This document shows, piece by piece, positions 24,445 through 34,803 of a stretch of 64,000 nucleotides of DNA (the stretch's first letter is position 1; each line of letters opens with the position of its first letter). The notes under the pieces were generated by a model. That model saw only the letters and a list, made by a program, of their open reading frames with translations. It searched no databases and was not told where the DNA came from. The position numbers and the translations under genes are program-made. This stretch comes from Micromonospora carbonacea. GTDB taxonomy: Bacteria; Actinomycetota; Actinomycetes; Mycobacteriales; Micromonosporaceae. Location: contig NZ_JACHMZ010000001.1 of the NCBI RefSeq assembly GCF_014205165.1, positions 1-64,000 on the forward strand. Reading direction: 5' to 3'.

Positions 24445-26982
24445 GTGACACTCGCGCTCTACCGCAAGTACCGGCCGCGCACCTTCGCCGAGGTCATCGG
24501 CCAGGAGCACGTCACCGAGCCGCTGTCGCAGGCGCTGCGCAGCGGGCGGCTCAACCACGCGTACCTCTTCTCCGGGCCGCGCGGCTGCGGCAAGACCTCC
24601 AGCGCCCGCATCCTGGCCCGCTCGCTCAACTGCGAGCAGGGCCCGACGCCGGAGCCGTGCGGGCAGTGTGACTCGTGCCGCTCGCTGGCCACCGACGGGT
24701 CGGGCTCGATCGACGTCATCGAGATCGACGCGGCCAGCCACGGCGGCGTCGACGACGCCCGCGAGCTGCGCGAGAAGGCGTTCTTCGCGCCGGCCCGCAG
24801 CCGGTTCAAGATCTATGTCATCGACGAGGCGCACATGGTCTCGTCGGCCGGCTTCAACGCCCTGCTCAAGCTGGTCGAGGAGCCCCCGGAGTACGTCAAG
24901 TTCATCTTCGCCACCACCGAGCCGGAGAAGGTCCTCGGCACGATCAAGTCGCGGACCCACCACTACCCGTTCCGGCTGATCCCGCCGAAGACGCTGCGCC
25001 CCTACCTGGAGCAGCTCACCGAGGCCGAGGGGGTGACCGTCGACCCGGCGGTCTTCCCGCTGGTGGTGCGCGCGGGCGGCGGCAGCGCCCGGGACAGCCT
25101 CTCCGTGCTCGACCAGCTCATCGCGGGCGCGGGCCCGGAGGGGGTCACCTATCCCCGGGCCGCCGCGCTGCTCGGCGTCACCGACTCGGGGCTGCTCGAC
25201 GAGATGTGCGACGCCCTCGCGGCCGGCGACGGCGCGGCGGCGTACGCGACCGTGGACCGGGTGGCCGAGGCCGGGCACGACGCGCGTCGCTTCGCCTCGG
25301 ACCTGCTGGAGCGGCTGCGCGACCTGATCGTCCTCCAGCAGGTGCCCGACGCCGCCGAGAAGGGCCTGATCGACGGCCCGGCCGACCAGATCGAGCGGAT
25401 GACCGCCCAGGCGCAGCGGCTCGGCGCGGCGACCCTGTCCCGGTGCGCCGACATCGTGCACGACGGCCTGGTGGCCATGCGCGGCACGACCGCGCCCCGG
25501 CTGCTGCTGGAGCTGATCTGCGCCCGCATGCTGCTGCCGGGAGCGGACGACTCCACCGGCGGCCTGCTCCAGCGCCTGGAGCGGATGGAGCGCCGGCTCA
25601 CCCTGGGCGCCGTCGAGCTGCCGCCGGCCGCCGCCGGCTCCGCGCCGGTCGCCACCGCCCCGGCGGTACGCCCCGAGCAGGCCACCCCGCCTGCGGCGGC
25701 TGCCGCGCACCCCGCGCCGGCGGCGGTGTCCGCCGCCCCGGCGACCGCCCCGGCCCCGTCGGCCGCCCCGCCGCCCGTGGCCGCCGCGGCATCGGCTCCG
25801 GTGTCCGCAGGCCCCGCCCCGGCTGCTTCCGCCCCGGCCGCGCCCCGGCGGGAGGTCCCGCCGGAGGCGGTCATGCCCGACCCGGCGACCCCCGCCCCGC
25901 CCCGCCCCGGCGCGGCTGCGGCGGGCCCCCTGGACGCCGTCGCGGTGCGCCGGGTCTGGTCGGACATCGTCGCGAAGGTCAACCGGATCAAGAAGCCGGC
26001 CGCCGCGCTGATGCGCGACGCGGTGGTCCGCGACGTGGACGGCGACACCCTGGTGCTGACCGTCAAGTCTCCGGTGCTCGCGCAGATGATGGGCAACCAC
26101 ACGTCGGTGCTGGCCGAGGCGCTCTACGAGGAGTTCGGCGGGCGCTGGCAGGTGCGCTGCGAGGTGGCCGGCGAGCGGGGCGGCGGGTCGCCGGGCGGCT
26201 CCCGGGGGCCCGCCCCCGCCCCGCCGCGTCCCGCGCCGGCCCCGCCCGCGACCCCCGCATCCGCAGCCCACGCGCCCGCCACGAACGCCCGCCCGTCGCC
26301 CGGTGCCGCGCCGGGTCCTGCCGGAGGCGGCGGTGCCGCTGGCGGGGACGAGGAGTGGCCCGAGCCGGCCCGCCCCGGCGGGGCCGCCGCTCCCGCCGCG
26401 AGCGCACCGGCCGGGGACGACTGGCCGGAGGCGGCCCGCCCGGGTGGCGTCGCCCCCGCCGCCGCGCCGCCGGCAACGGCCCCGCCCGGCGGGCCCACCC
26501 CGGCCGCCGCCCCGGCGACGTCGCCCAACGGTGCCGCCAACGGCGCTGTGGCCAACGGTGCCGCCCCGGCGACGCCGGCCAACGGTGCCGCCGCGCGTGG
26601 TGCCGCCCCCACCGCGCCGACCAACGGCACCGCCGCTGCGGGCGGCAGGGCTCCCGCTGCCGGCAGCGGGCTCGCCGCCGCGCGGGCTGCGGCGGCCGGC
26701 CGGGGTGCGCGTACCCAGAACGGGGCCCGCAAGACCGCGGACGCCGACTGGGCGGGCGAGCCGCCCTACGACCCGGACTACGACGGGCCGGTGCGCGGCG
26801 GTGGCCGCCCGGGCCCGGCGGCGTCGGCCGCACCGACCTACGAGGGCTTCGACCCGGGCGACGAGCCGCTCGACGAGGTGATCGACGAGCGGACGGCCCG
26901 GCAGTCCAGCGAGGAGCAGGCGGTGCAGCTGCTCCGGGAGGCGTTGGGCGCGGAGAAGATCGACGAGGTGGACGCCCGCTGA
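24445..26982 (+). CDS. dnaX: DNA polymerase III subunit gamma/tau
   Basis: 845 residues; the clamp-loader motor of the replisome. The AAA+ domain has Walker [10 protein letters not shown] (44-52), a zinc module with Cys63, Cys72, Cys75 and Cys78, Walker B VIDEAHM, and GGSARDSLS as sensor 2. Domain III is followed at about 390-500 by an Ala/Pro linker, then a conserved tau-like segment ([20 protein letters not shown]), another very long Ala/Pro/Gly linker with AANGA-type repeats, and an acidic C-terminal tail. GTG 24445 has AGGAGG upstream. No frameshift slippery A-tract is seen, so probably only tau is made. Canonical dnaX-ybaB-recR order. Confidence 0.95.
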   Translation: MTLALYRKYRPRTFAEVIGQEHVTEPLSQALRSGRLNHAYLFSGPRGCGKTSSARILARSLNCEQGPTPEPCGQCDSCRSLATDGSGSIDVIEIDAASHGGVDDARELREKAFFAPARSRFKIYVIDEAHMVSSAGFNALLKLVEEPPEYVKFIFATTEPEKVLGTIKSRTHHYPFRLIPPKTLRPYLEQLTEAEGVTVDPAVFPLVVRAGGGSARDSLSVLDQLIAGAGPEGVTYPRAAALLGVTDSGLLDEMCDALAAGDGAAAYATVDRVAEAGHDARRFASDLLERLRDLIVLQQVPDAAEKGLIDGPADQIERMTAQAQRLGAATLSRCADIVHDGLVAMRGTTAPRLLLELICARMLLPGADDSTGGLLQRLERMERRLTLGAVELPPAAAGSAPVATAPAVRPEQATPPAAAAAHPAPAAVSAAPATAPAPSAAPPPVAAAASAPVSAGPAPAASAPAAPRREVPPEAVMPDPATPAPPRPGAAAAGPLDAVAVRRVWSDIVAKVNRIKKPAAALMRDAVVRDVDGDTLVLTVKSPVLAQMMGNHTSVLAEALYEEFGGRWQVRCEVAGERGGGSPGGSRGPAPAPPRPAPAPPATPASAAHAPATNARPSPGAAPGPAGGGGAAGGDEEWPEPARPGGAAAPAASAPAGDDWPEAARPGGVAPAAAPPATAPPGGPTPAAAPATSPNGAANGAVANGAAPATPANGAAARGAAPTAPTNGTAAAGGRAPAAGSGLAAARAAAAGRGARTQNGARKTADADWAGEPPYDPDYDGPVRGGGRPGPAASAAPTYEGFDPGDEPLDEVIDERTARQSSEEQAVQLLREALGAEKIDEVDAR

Positions 26983-27017
26983 CGCGGACCGTCGCCCGTG
27001 CCAGGCGACGGTCCGCG
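26983..27017 (+). terminator. Hairpin between dnaX and ybaB
   Basis: A 13-14-bp stem GCGGACCGTCGCC with its complement and a 7-nt loop directly after the dnaX stop. Probably a terminator or attenuating processing site before the ybaB-recR pair. Confidence 0.7.
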
Positions 27018-27069
27018 CCCCGGTTAGGCTGGGCGCGGCCGAGCAGACGAGTGCGAGAAGGAGCCATCC

Positions 27070-27402
27070 GTGCGCCCAGGTGGACAGCCGAACATGCAGC
27101 AGATGCTGAAGCAGGCGCAGAAGATGCAGCAGCAGATCGCGAAGGCCCAGGCCGAGCTGGCCGAGGCCGAGCTGACCGGCACCGCCGGGGGCGGCCTGGT
27201 CGCCGTGACGGTCTCCGGCTCCGGCGACGTCAAGAGCATCAAGATCGACCCGAAGGCGGTCGACCCGGAGGACGTGGAGACGCTGGAGGACCTGGTGGTC
27301 GCCGCGCTGCACAACGCCGCCGAGGCCGCCCGGGCGCTGACGGAGCAGAAGATGGGCCCGGTCGCGGGCGGGATGGGCGGCCTCGGCCTGCCCGGCTTCT
27401 GA
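27070..27402 (+). CDS. YbaB/EbfC family nucleoid-associated protein
   Basis: 110 residues. After [19 protein letters not shown] comes the amphipathic helix pair and the [16 protein letters not shown] sheet typical of YbaB/EbfC dimers, which bind DNA and lie between dnaX and recR in most bacteria. The C-terminal [11 protein letters not shown] tail is also standard. Start GTG 27070 follows AAGGAG. Likely co-transcribed with recR, whose start lies 14 bp downstream. Confidence 0.93.
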   Translation: MRPGGQPNMQQMLKQAQKMQQQIAKAQAELAEAELTGTAGGGLVAVTVSGSGDVKSIKIDPKAVDPEDVETLEDLVVAALHNAAEAARALTEQKMGPVAGGMGGLGLPGF

Positions 27403-27416
27403 GCCGGCCGACGCAG

Positions 27417-28010
27417 ATGTACGAAGGTGCCATCCAGGACCTGATCGACGAGCTGGGGCGGCTGCCGGGCGTGGGCCCGAAGAGCGCGCAGCGGATCGCC
27501 TTCCACGTCCTGTCGGCGGACCCGGCCGACATCAACCGGCTGGCCGGCGCGCTGCGCAAGGTCAAGGACCTGGTGCGCTTCTGCACCACCTGCTACAACG
27601 TCGCCGAGTCCGAGCAGTGCCGGATCTGCCGCGACCCGCGCCGCAGCGACGAGGTGCTGTGCGTGGTCGAGGAGCCCAAGGACGTGGTGGCGATCGAGCG
27701 CACGGGTGAGTTCCGGGGGCGCTACCACGTGCTCGGCGGGGCGATCAATCCGCTGGAGGGGATCGGGCCGGACAACCTGCGCATCCGCGAGCTGATGACC
27801 CGGCTGGGCGGCGGCGCGGTGCGGGAGCTGATCCTGGCCACCGACCCGAACACCGAGGGCGAGGCGACGGCGACGTACCTGGCGCTGATGGTCAAGCCGA
27901 TGGGCATCTCGGTGACCCGGCTCGCCAGCGGCCTGCCGGTGGGCGGCGACCTGGAGTACGCCGACGAGATCACCCTCGGCCGCGCGTTCGAGGGGCGTCG
28001 GGCGGTCTGA
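27417..28010 (+). CDS. recR: Recombination mediator RecR
   Basis: 197 residues, standard length. RecR with RecO loads RecA at SSB-coated gaps. The sequence shows the helix-hairpin-helix [15 protein letters not shown], a C4 zinc finger ([18 protein letters not shown]), and a Toprim domain ([13 protein letters not shown] through [18 protein letters not shown]), plus the C-terminal ATP-like wedge segment ending EGRRAV. ATG 27417 fixes the conserved [14 protein letters not shown] start. Confidence 0.95.
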   Translation: MYEGAIQDLIDELGRLPGVGPKSAQRIAFHVLSADPADINRLAGALRKVKDLVRFCTTCYNVAESEQCRICRDPRRSDEVLCVVEEPKDVVAIERTGEFRGRYHVLGGAINPLEGIGPDNLRIRELMTRLGGGAVRELILATDPNTEGEATATYLALMVKPMGISVTRLASGLPVGGDLEYADEITLGRAFEGRRAV

Positions 28011-28193
28011 CACCAGGTGCCCTCAGGGGCAGGGGCGACGTAACAGTTTGGCATCGCGGTTTCGGATCGTTCGGCGAAACCCGTTGTTCGCCGTGGATTC
28101 TTCGGCCGTGTCGTGGCTGGGACACGATCCGATACCAACCCTTGCCCTGCCGGTTTCGGGCCGGTCCGAACGGGAGCTAAGGTCACGCCCATC

Positions 28194-28209
28194 GGTGACC
28201 CCTGTCACC
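28194..28209. promoter_or_regulatory. Palindrome near the peptide-importer promoter
   Basis: GGTGACCCCTGTCACC, a perfect 6-4-6 inverted repeat 38 bp before the binding-protein start. A TAAGGT -10-like box lies at 28178-28183, so a bound repressor would block the start region. Confidence 0.4.
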
Positions 28210-28246
28210 ACGTTGTCCGTACCCCCAAGGACGAGGTGAAGCACCC

Positions 28247-29911
28247 ATGCGTGCACCCAGGCCGAAGGTCGCTGTCGCGGCCGTCGCGGTCGCGGCCCTC
28301 GCGGTAGCAGGCTGCGCCGAGAGCAACCGCGATGACAACTCCGGCGGTAGCAAGAAGGACACCATGGTCTTCGGCGTGGCCGGCGACCCGAAGGTCCTCG
28401 ACCCCAGCTTTGCCAGCGACGGCGAGTCGCTGCGCGTGGCGCGCCAGGTCTTCGAGACCCTGGTCCGGCCGGAGGAGGGTGGCACCAAGGTCACCCCGGG
28501 GCTGGCCGAGTCCTGGACCCCGGACGCCGCCGGCACCACGTGGACGTTCAAGCTCCGTTCCGGCGTGAAGTTCCACGACGGCACCGACTTCAACGCCGAG
28601 GCCGTCTGCGCCAACTTCGACCGCTGGTACAACGCGAAGGGCCTCATGCAGAGCCCCGACGTGACCGCGTACTGGCAGGACGTCATGGGCGGCTTCGCCA
28701 AGAACGAGGACCCGGAGCTGCCGCCGAGCCTCTTCAAGTCCTGCACCGCCAAGGACGCCACCACCGTGGACCTGGCGTTCACCCGGGTCTCCAGCAAGAT
28801 CCCGGCCGCGCTGATGCTGCCCTCGTTCTCGATCCACAGCCCGAAGGCGCTCCAGCAGTACGACGCCAGCAACGTCGGCGGCACCGCCGAGGACATCAAG
28901 TACCCGTCGTACGCGACGGAGCACCCGACCGGCACCGGCCCGTTCAAGTTCAAGTCCTGGGACGTCGCCAACAAGACGCTCACCATCGAGCGTAACGACG
29001 ACTACTACGGCGCCAAGGCCAAGCTGAAGACCCTGATCTTCAAGACGATCTCCGACGAGAACGCGCGCAAGCAGGCGCTGCGCTCCGGCGACATCCAGGG
29101 GTACGACCTGGTCGGCCCGGCCGACGTCGAGCCGCTGAAGACCGAGGGCTTCAACGTCCTCACCCGCCCGGCGTTCAACGTGCTCTACCTGGCCATCAAC
29201 CAGAAGGGCAACCCGAAGCTCGCCGACCTCAAGGTCCGGCAGGCGATCGCGCACGCGCTCAACCGGCAGGCGCTTGTCGACTCGAAGCTGCCCCCGGGCG
29301 CGAAGGTCGCGCTGAACTTCATGCCCGACACCGTCGAGGGCTTCAACGGCGACGTCACCAAGTACGACTACAACCCGGAGAAGGCCAAGGCGCTGCTGGC
29401 CGAGGCCGGCGCGTCGAACCTGACGCTGAAGTTCCACTACCCGACCGAGGTCACCCGGCCGTACATGCCGAACCCGAAGGACATCTTCGAGCTGCTCTCG
29501 GCGGACCTCAAGGCGGTCGGCATCAACGTCGAGGCCATCCCGCTGAAGTGGAGCCCCGACTACCTGAACGCCACCACCTCCGGCAGCAAGCACGACCTGC
29601 ACTTCCTCGGCTGGACCGGTGACTACGGCGACGCCTACAACTTCATCGGCACGTTCTTCGACCGGCCGAAGGACGAGTGGGGCTTCAACAACGCCCAGCT
29701 CTTCGCCCAGTTCAAGGACGCGGACACCACCGCCGACCAGGCGGCCCGGGTGGAGAAGTACAAGGCCCTCAACAAGGCGATCATGGACCTGCTGCCGGGT
29801 GTGCCGATCTCGCACTCGCCGCCGGCGATCGTGTTCGGCAAGGACGTGACCGGGATCAAGGCGAGCCCGCTCACCGACGAGCGGTTCGGAACCGCCGAGT
29901 TCAAGTCCTGA
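28247..29911 (+). CDS. Peptide ABC transporter substrate-binding lipoprotein
   Basis: 554 residues, SBP_bac_5 family (DppA/OppA type). The lipoprotein signal is clear (VAVAALAVAGC, lipobox AVAGC, Cys24). The mature protein captures oligopeptides or similar ligands outside the membrane and delivers them to the permease encoded downstream. Family signatures include KFHDGTDFNAEAVCANFDRW and LKVRQAIAHALNRQAL. It is the first gene of a complete five-gene importer; the hairpin after its stop probably raises its mRNA level over the others. Start ATG 28247 follows AAGGACGAGG. Confidence 0.92.
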   Translation: MRAPRPKVAVAAVAVAALAVAGCAESNRDDNSGGSKKDTMVFGVAGDPKVLDPSFASDGESLRVARQVFETLVRPEEGGTKVTPGLAESWTPDAAGTTWTFKLRSGVKFHDGTDFNAEAVCANFDRWYNAKGLMQSPDVTAYWQDVMGGFAKNEDPELPPSLFKSCTAKDATTVDLAFTRVSSKIPAALMLPSFSIHSPKALQQYDASNVGGTAEDIKYPSYATEHPTGTGPFKFKSWDVANKTLTIERNDDYYGAKAKLKTLIFKTISDENARKQALRSGDIQGYDLVGPADVEPLKTEGFNVLTRPAFNVLYLAINQKGNPKLADLKVRQAIAHALNRQALVDSKLPPGAKVALNFMPDTVEGFNGDVTKYDYNPEKAKALLAEAGASNLTLKFHYPTEVTRPYMPNPKDIFELLSADLKAVGINVEAIPLKWSPDYLNATTSGSKHDLHFLGWTGDYGDAYNFIGTFFDRPKDEWGFNNAQLFAQFKDADTTADQAARVEKYKALNKAIMDLLPGVPISHSPPAIVFGKDVTGIKASPLTDERFGTAEFKS

Positions 29912-29927
29912 CCTGACGCAAGGACCA

Positions 29928-29960
29928 CGGGCGGGCGCCGTTACCCACGGCGCCCGCCCG
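29928..29960 (+). terminator. Intercistronic hairpin after binding-protein gene
   Basis: A perfect 13-bp stem CGGGCGGGCGCCG with its complement around TTACCCA. Such hairpins between binding-protein and permease genes usually protect the upstream message or partly end transcription. Confidence 0.7.
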
Positions 29961-29989
29961 CAGCCCTCCGTACCCCTTTCGAGGCCGCC

Positions 29990-30994
29990 GTGTTCCGGTT
30001 CATCGTCAGACGCCTGCTCCAGCTCATACCGACGCTGTTCGGGCTCTCCCTCCTGTTGTTCATCTGGCTCCGGCGGCTGCCCGGCGGCCCCGAGACCGCC
30101 ATCCTCGGCGAGCGCGGCACCCCGGAGATGCGCGCCGCCATCCGCCGCAACCTCGGCCTCGACGAGCCGATCCTGATCCAGTACGGCCGGTTCGTCCGGC
30201 GACTGATCAAACTGGACCTCGGCACCTCGACCTCCACCAAGCGCCCGGTCGTCACCGAGTTCTTCGAGCGGTTCCCCGGCACCGTCGAGCTGACCGTGAT
30301 GGCCATGATCATCGCCATCGGCATCGGCATCCCGCTGGGCTACCTGGCGGCCCGCCGCCGGGGCCGGCTGTTCGACCACCTGTCGGTCGGCGGCTCGCTG
30401 ATCGGCATCTGCATCCCGGTGTTCTTCCTCGCGTACGTGCTCAAGGCCCTCTTCTCGGAGAACCTCGGCTGGTTCCCGTCCAGCGGCCGGCAGGACCCGA
30501 CCCTCGGGGCGACCCGGATCACCAACTTCTTCGTCCTCGACGGGCTGATGACCCGGGAGTGGGACGCCGCCGCCGACGCCCTCTGGCACCTGGTGCTGCC
30601 GGGCCTCGCGCTGGCGAGCATCCCCCTGGCGATCATCGTCCGGATCACCCGGGCCAGCGTGCTGGAGGTGCTCAACGAGGACTTCGTCCGCACCGCCGAG
30701 GCCAAGGGCCTCACCGAGTCGACGGTCCGCCGCCGGCACGTGCTGCGCAACGCCATGCTCCCCGTGGTCACCTCGATCGGCCTGCTCACCGGCGGCCTGC
30801 TCTCCGGCGCGGTGCTGACCGAGACCGTCTTCGCCTTCAGCGGCATCGGGGCGTTCGTCGCCGAGGCGATCAGCCAGCGCGACTATCCCGTGCTGATGGG
30901 CTTCATCCTGATCATCGCGGTGGTGTACGTGCTGGTGAACCTCCTCGTGGACCTCTCCTACAGCGTGATCGACCCGAGGGTGAGGGTGCGATGA
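29990..30994 (+). CDS. Peptide ABC transporter permease, DppB type
   Basis: 334 residues with six membrane helices. The N-terminus [23 protein letters not shown] and the cytoplasmic EAA loop ([21 protein letters not shown]) are diagnostic for the DppB/OppB permease. It pairs with the DppC-type subunit encoded next to form the membrane channel. GTG 29990 starts the family-conserved N-terminus. The stop overlaps the next start by 4 bp (ATGA), so translation is coupled. Confidence 0.93.
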   Translation: MFRFIVRRLLQLIPTLFGLSLLLFIWLRRLPGGPETAILGERGTPEMRAAIRRNLGLDEPILIQYGRFVRRLIKLDLGTSTSTKRPVVTEFFERFPGTVELTVMAMIIAIGIGIPLGYLAARRRGRLFDHLSVGGSLIGICIPVFFLAYVLKALFSENLGWFPSSGRQDPTLGATRITNFFVLDGLMTREWDAAADALWHLVLPGLALASIPLAIIVRITRASVLEVLNEDFVRTAEAKGLTESTVRRRHVLRNAMLPVVTSIGLLTGGLLSGAVLTETVFAFSGIGAFVAEAISQRDYPVLMGFILIIAVVYVLVNLLVDLSYSVIDPRVRVR

Positions 30995-31953
30995 CGATCA
31001 GCCCCGGCAAGAAGCGCGAGAAGATCGACCGGCTCGCCGAGCTGGCCGCCCGGGACGACGAGCGCGGCGTGAGCCTCTGGCGGGAGGCGTTCCGCCGGCT
31101 GCGGCGCAACCCGGCCGCGATCGTCGGCGCGGTCATCCTGGCCCTGTTCCTGCTGATCGCCATCGTCGGCCCGTTCGTCGTCCCGTACCCGGCCGACGCC
31201 CAGCTCTGGAAGGGCGAGATCCGGGACAACATCGGCTACTTCCCGGGCCCCCGGGCCGACAACTGGTTCGGCGTCGACCACATCGGCCGCGACGAGTTCA
31301 GCCGCATGATCGTCGGTGCCCGGCAGACCCTGCTCGTCGGCGTGGTCTCCACGCTGATCGGCCTGGCCGTCGGGTCGCTCATCGGCGGCATCGCCGGGGC
31401 CAGCGCCGGCCTCGGCGGCAAGTGGGGCCGGGCCGTCGACAACACCCTCATGCGCTTCGTCGACATGCTGCTGGCCATGCCGAGCCTGCTGCTGGCGATC
31501 AGCATCGCCGCGCTGCTCGGCGCGGGCCTCACCACCGTCATGATCGCGGTCGGCGTGGTCTCCGTGCCGGTCTTCGCCCGGCTGCTGCGCGGGTCGATGA
31601 TCTCCCAGTCGAACAGCGACTACGTGCTCGCCGCGACGTCGCTGGGCGTGCGGAAGCCGAAGATCGCCCTGACCCACGTGGTGCCGAACTCGCTCGCCCC
31701 GGTCATCGTCCAGGCGACGCTGACCCTGGCCACCGCGATCATCGAGGCCGCGGCGCTGTCGTTCCTCGGCCTCGGCAACAACGACGCGTCCATCCCCGAG
31801 TGGGGCGTGATGCTCGCCGACGCGCAGCGCTACCTCGACGCCGCGCCCCGGCTCGCCATCCTGCCCGCCCTCGCCATCATCGTCACCGCGCTCGGCTTCA
31901 CCCTGCTCGGCGAGGCGATGCGCGAGGCCCTCGACCCGAAGCTGCGGAAGTAG
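30991..31953 (+). CDS. Peptide ABC transporter permease, DppC type
   Basis: 320 residues, six helices. A charged N-terminal tail leads to [20 protein letters not shown], the family start motif. [20 protein letters not shown] and the EAA-loop [21 protein letters not shown] are diagnostic of DppC/OppC. The C-terminal LSFLGLG and PEWGVML segments are intact. It forms the second half of the importer channel. Confidence 0.93.
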   Translation: MTISPGKKREKIDRLAELAARDDERGVSLWREAFRRLRRNPAAIVGAVILALFLLIAIVGPFVVPYPADAQLWKGEIRDNIGYFPGPRADNWFGVDHIGRDEFSRMIVGARQTLLVGVVSTLIGLAVGSLIGGIAGASAGLGGKWGRAVDNTLMRFVDMLLAMPSLLLAISIAALLGAGLTTVMIAVGVVSVPVFARLLRGSMISQSNSDYVLAATSLGVRKPKIALTHVVPNSLAPVIVQATLTLATAIIEAAALSFLGLGNNDASIPEWGVMLADAQRYLDAAPRLAILPALAIIVTALGFTLLGEAMREALDPKLRK

Positions 31954-32022
31954 GTCGGCTGTCGTGTGTGCAGCGCGAGGAGTGGGCCTGCGAGCCCCGC
32001 AGTCGCAAACGGAAGGCCGATA

Positions 32023-33090
32023 ATGGCACTGCTCGAAGTGGACGACCTCTCCGTCACCTTCGCCCGGCGCGGTCAGCGCACCGTGCACGCCGTCGACGGG
32101 GTCTCCTTCTCCGTCGACGCGGGCGAGGTGGTCGGCCTCGTCGGCGAGTCAGGCTGCGGCAAGAGCGTCACGTCGCTGGCGATCATGGGTCTGCTGCCGA
32201 AGCAGCCCGGCCTGCGGGTCGGCGGCAAGGCCGTCTTCGACGGCACGGACCTGCTCCAGCTCGACGACCGGTCCCGGCGCGACATCCGGGGCCGGGACGT
32301 CGCGATGATCTTCCAGGACCCGCTCTCCTCGCTGAACCCGGTGATCCCGATCGGGCTCCAGGTGACCGAGGTGCTCACCCGGCACCGGGGGATGAAGGGG
32401 GAGGCGGCCCAGAAGGAGGCCGCCGACCTGCTCGACCGGGTCGGCATCCCCGACCCGCGCCGCCGGCTCAAGGAGTACCCGCACCAGCTCTCCGGCGGCA
32501 TGCGGCAGCGGGCCCTGATCGCCATGGCGGTGGCCTGCCAGCCCCGGCTGCTCATCGCCGACGAGCCGACCACCGCGCTCGACGTCACCATCCAGGCGCA
32601 GATCCTGGAGCTGCTCAAGGAACTGGTCCGGGACTCCGGCACCGCGCTCGTGATGATCACCCACGACCTCGGGGTGGTCGCCGGCATGTGCGACACGATC
32701 AACGTGCTGTACGCCGGCCGGGTGGTGGAGACGGCCCGCCGCCGCCCGCTGTTCCGCGAGCCGCGGCACCCGTACACCGTGGGGTTGCTCGGCTCGGTGC
32801 CGCGCCTGGACGCCGGGCGCGGCGAACGGCTCAACCCCATCCCCGGCTCCGTGCGGGACGTGCTGGCGTGGCCGGACGGCTGCGCCTTCGCCCCGCGCTG
32901 CACCCGCCGCGTCGACGAGTGCGTGGGGGCGCCGCCGGAGCTGACGCTCACCTACGACGGCCGCAGCTACCGGTGCGTCAACCCGGCCCCGGTCCCCGGC
33001 ACGCTGCCCCCGGCGGCGACCGACGCCGGCGCGCCGGAGCCCGCGACCGGCGGCCCGGTGCCCGCACCGCGCGAGGAGGAGAAGCCGTGA
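32023..33090 (+). CDS. Peptide ABC transporter ATP-binding protein, DppD type
   Basis: 355 residues. Walker A GESGCGKS, signature LSGGMRQRA, Walker [13 protein letters not shown], and the H-loop ITHDLGVV are complete. The C-terminal oligopeptide/dipeptide extension [14 protein letters not shown] carries the cysteine cluster that can bind an iron-sulfur centre in this subfamily. ATG 32023 follows GGAAGG. It powers import with the DppF-type partner that overlaps by 4 bp. Confidence 0.93.
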   Translation: MALLEVDDLSVTFARRGQRTVHAVDGVSFSVDAGEVVGLVGESGCGKSVTSLAIMGLLPKQPGLRVGGKAVFDGTDLLQLDDRSRRDIRGRDVAMIFQDPLSSLNPVIPIGLQVTEVLTRHRGMKGEAAQKEAADLLDRVGIPDPRRRLKEYPHQLSGGMRQRALIAMAVACQPRLLIADEPTTALDVTIQAQILELLKELVRDSGTALVMITHDLGVVAGMCDTINVLYAGRVVETARRRPLFREPRHPYTVGLLGSVPRLDAGRGERLNPIPGSVRDVLAWPDGCAFAPRCTRRVDECVGAPPELTLTYDGRSYRCVNPAPVPGTLPPAATDAGAPEPATGGPVPAPREEEKP

Positions 33091-34190
33091 CCGAGAGCGA
33101 CATCCTCGTCGAGGTCCGCGACCTGAAGGTGCACTTCCCGATCAAGCGGGGGCTGATCCTCGACCGGGTCGTCGGCCACGTGAAGGCCGTCGACGGCGTC
33201 GACCTGAGCATCCCGCGCGGCAAGACGTACGGGCTGGTCGGCGAGTCCGGCTGCGGCAAGTCCACGCTCGGCCGGGCGCTGCTCCAGCTCACCCCGCCCA
33301 CCGGCGGCGAGGTCCGCTTCGACGGCGTCGAGCTGACCACCCTCGCGGCGGGGAAGCTGCGCACCATGCGCCGCCGGATGCAGATGATCTTCCAGGATCC
33401 GATGTCGAGCCTCGACCCCCGGCAGAACGTCGAGTCGATCCTCACCGAGGGGTTGCAGACCCACGGCATCGGCACCGACCGCGACGACCGGCGGCGGATC
33501 ATCGGCGAGACCCTCGACGCCGTCGGGCTGCCCCGGTGGGCGCTGTCCCGCTACCCGCACGAGTTCTCCGGCGGCCAGCGGCAGCGCATCGGCATCGCCC
33601 GGGCCCTCGTGCTCGGCCCCGAGCTGATCGTCGCCGACGAGCCCGTCTCCGCCCTGGACGTCTCCATCCAGGCCCAGGTGGTGAACCTGCTCGACGAGCT
33701 CCAGGACAACCTCGGCCTGACGTACCTGGTGATCGCGCACGACCTCGCCGTGGTCAAGCACATCTCCGACGTCGTCGGCGTCATGTACCTGGGCGCGCTG
33801 GTCGAGGAGGCGCCGAGCGACCGGCTCTACAGCGAGCCGCTGCACCCGTACACGCGGGCGCTCATGTCGGCCGTGCCCGTGCCGGACCCGGACGTGGAGG
33901 ACCGACGGGAACGCATCCTGCTCGCCGGCGACCTGCCCTCGCCGGCCAACCCGCCGTCGGGCTGCCGCTTCCACACCCGCTGCCCGTGGGCCCAGCCGAC
34001 CCGCTGCGCCGACGAGCGGCCGGCGCTGCGGGAGATCGGCGGCAGCCGGGTCGCCTGCCACTTCGCGGAGCGGATCGCCAGCGGCGAGCTGCGCCCGCAC
34101 AAGGTGAGCGCCCAGATCGTGCGGCCCGAGGGCGAGGGCGAGGACCCGGCGGTCGTCTCGGCCCCCACGGAACCCGGCTCCTACGTGTAA
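33087..34190 (+). CDS. Peptide ABC transporter ATP-binding protein, DppF type
   Basis: 367 residues. It has Walker [10 protein letters not shown], signature [10 protein letters not shown], Walker [13 protein letters not shown], the H-loop IAHDLAVV, and the C-terminal [15 protein letters not shown] cysteine cluster. The long segment between the first strand and Walker A ([20 protein letters not shown]) is typical of DppF. GTG 33087 overlaps the upstream stop. It is the last gene of the importer; its stop is followed by a single base and then a dispersed palindrome that probably ends the transcript. Confidence 0.93.
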   Translation: MTESDILVEVRDLKVHFPIKRGLILDRVVGHVKAVDGVDLSIPRGKTYGLVGESGCGKSTLGRALLQLTPPTGGEVRFDGVELTTLAAGKLRTMRRRMQMIFQDPMSSLDPRQNVESILTEGLQTHGIGTDRDDRRRIIGETLDAVGLPRWALSRYPHEFSGGQRQRIGIARALVLGPELIVADEPVSALDVSIQAQVVNLLDELQDNLGLTYLVIAHDLAVVKHISDVVGVMYLGALVEEAPSDRLYSEPLHPYTRALMSAVPVPDPDVEDRRERILLAGDLPSPANPPSGCRFHTRCPWAQPTRCADERPALREIGGSRVACHFAERIASGELRPHKVSAQIVRPEGEGEDPAVVSAPTEPGSYV

Positions 34191-34240
34191 GGAAGGGCCC
34201 CCTGTTAACGCATTCTGTATGGCAGGGGGCCCCTGTTAAC
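34191..34240 (+). repeat. Dispersed palindromic repeat, copy 1 (terminator-like)
   Basis: Begins GGAAGGGCCCCCTGTTAACG directly after the importer stop. Arms GGGCCCCCTG (34195-34204) and CAGGGGGCCC (34223-34232) form a hairpin around TTAACGCATTCTGTATGG. The second copy at 37007-37061 is the same sequence in the opposite orientation. It probably acts as a terminator. Confidence 0.8.
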
Positions 34241-34284
34241 ACCTGTGGCCGGCCGGCCCTCCGGGGGCTCAGCTCGGCGGCCGG

Positions 34285-34803
34285 TCAGCCCTCCGGGCGG
34301 TCGAGCAGGCCGACGGCGATCGTGTGCACGGCGTCCAGCCCGGCCGGGTCGGCCAGCGGGGCGCGCCCGCCGGTGACGGCGTACCACTCGTCGGCCTCCC
34401 GGTACTGCACGCGCAGGGCGACCTGGCCGTCCGCGTACTCGGTGCGCAGGGTCAGCTCGCCGGTCACCACGCCGACCTCGTCGGTCATCACGCCGCCCGG
34501 GCCGGGCACGATGTCGGCCGTGCGGCTCGCCGCCCCGCCCCCGGCGGTGCCCGCCTCCGGCTCCGGGGCGGTGCCCGCGTTCGGCTGCGGGGCGGTGCCC
34601 GCGTTCGGCTGCGGGGCGGTGCCCGCGTTCGGCTGCGGGGCGGTGCCCGCGTTCGGCTGCGGGGCGGTGCCCGCGTTCGGCTGCGGGGCGGCGCCCGCGT
34701 TCGGCTGCGGGGCGGCGCCCGCGTTCGGCTGCGGGGCGGCGCCCGCGTTCGGCTCCGGGGCCGGCGTCGCCGCGGCCTCCCCCGTCACGGCTTGCTCGCC
34801 CAT
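34285..34803 (-). CDS. Hypothetical protein with octapeptide repeats
   Basis: 172 residues. A short start (MGEQAVTGEAAAT) is followed by eight copies of an eight-residue unit A-P-(Q/E)-P-N-A-G-(A/T), then a C-terminal domain of about 85 residues (MTDEVGVVTGELTLRTEYAD and on). The repeat region is likely extended and disordered, linking the domain to something at the N-terminus. There is no signal peptide, so it looks cytosolic. I do not recognise the domain. ATG 34803 lies inside the last codons of the HNH nuclease gene (19-bp overlap), so translation is coupled to it. Confidence 0.6.
   Translation of the reverse strand: MGEQAVTGEAAATPAPEPNAGAAPQPNAGAAPQPNAGAAPQPNAGTAPQPNAGTAPQPNAGTAPQPNAGTAPQPNAGTAPEPEAGTAGGGAASRTADIVPGPGGVMTDEVGVVTGELTLRTEYADGQVALRVQYREADEWYAVTGGRAPLADPAGLDAVHTIAVGLLDRPEG
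34571..34762. repeat. 24-bp tandem repeat, eight units
   Basis: Eight in-register copies of a 24-bp unit (GTGCCCGCGTTCGGCTGCGG plus GGCG); the units at the two ends differ slightly. The near identity of the DNA, including synonymous sites, points to recent expansion by slippage or unequal exchange. It encodes the octapeptide array. Confidence 0.9.

Noticed and set aside
34571..34762. Regular repeats that might suggest a CRISPR array
   Set aside because: The 24-bp units are contiguous without spacers and lie in frame inside a protein gene; no cas genes are present.
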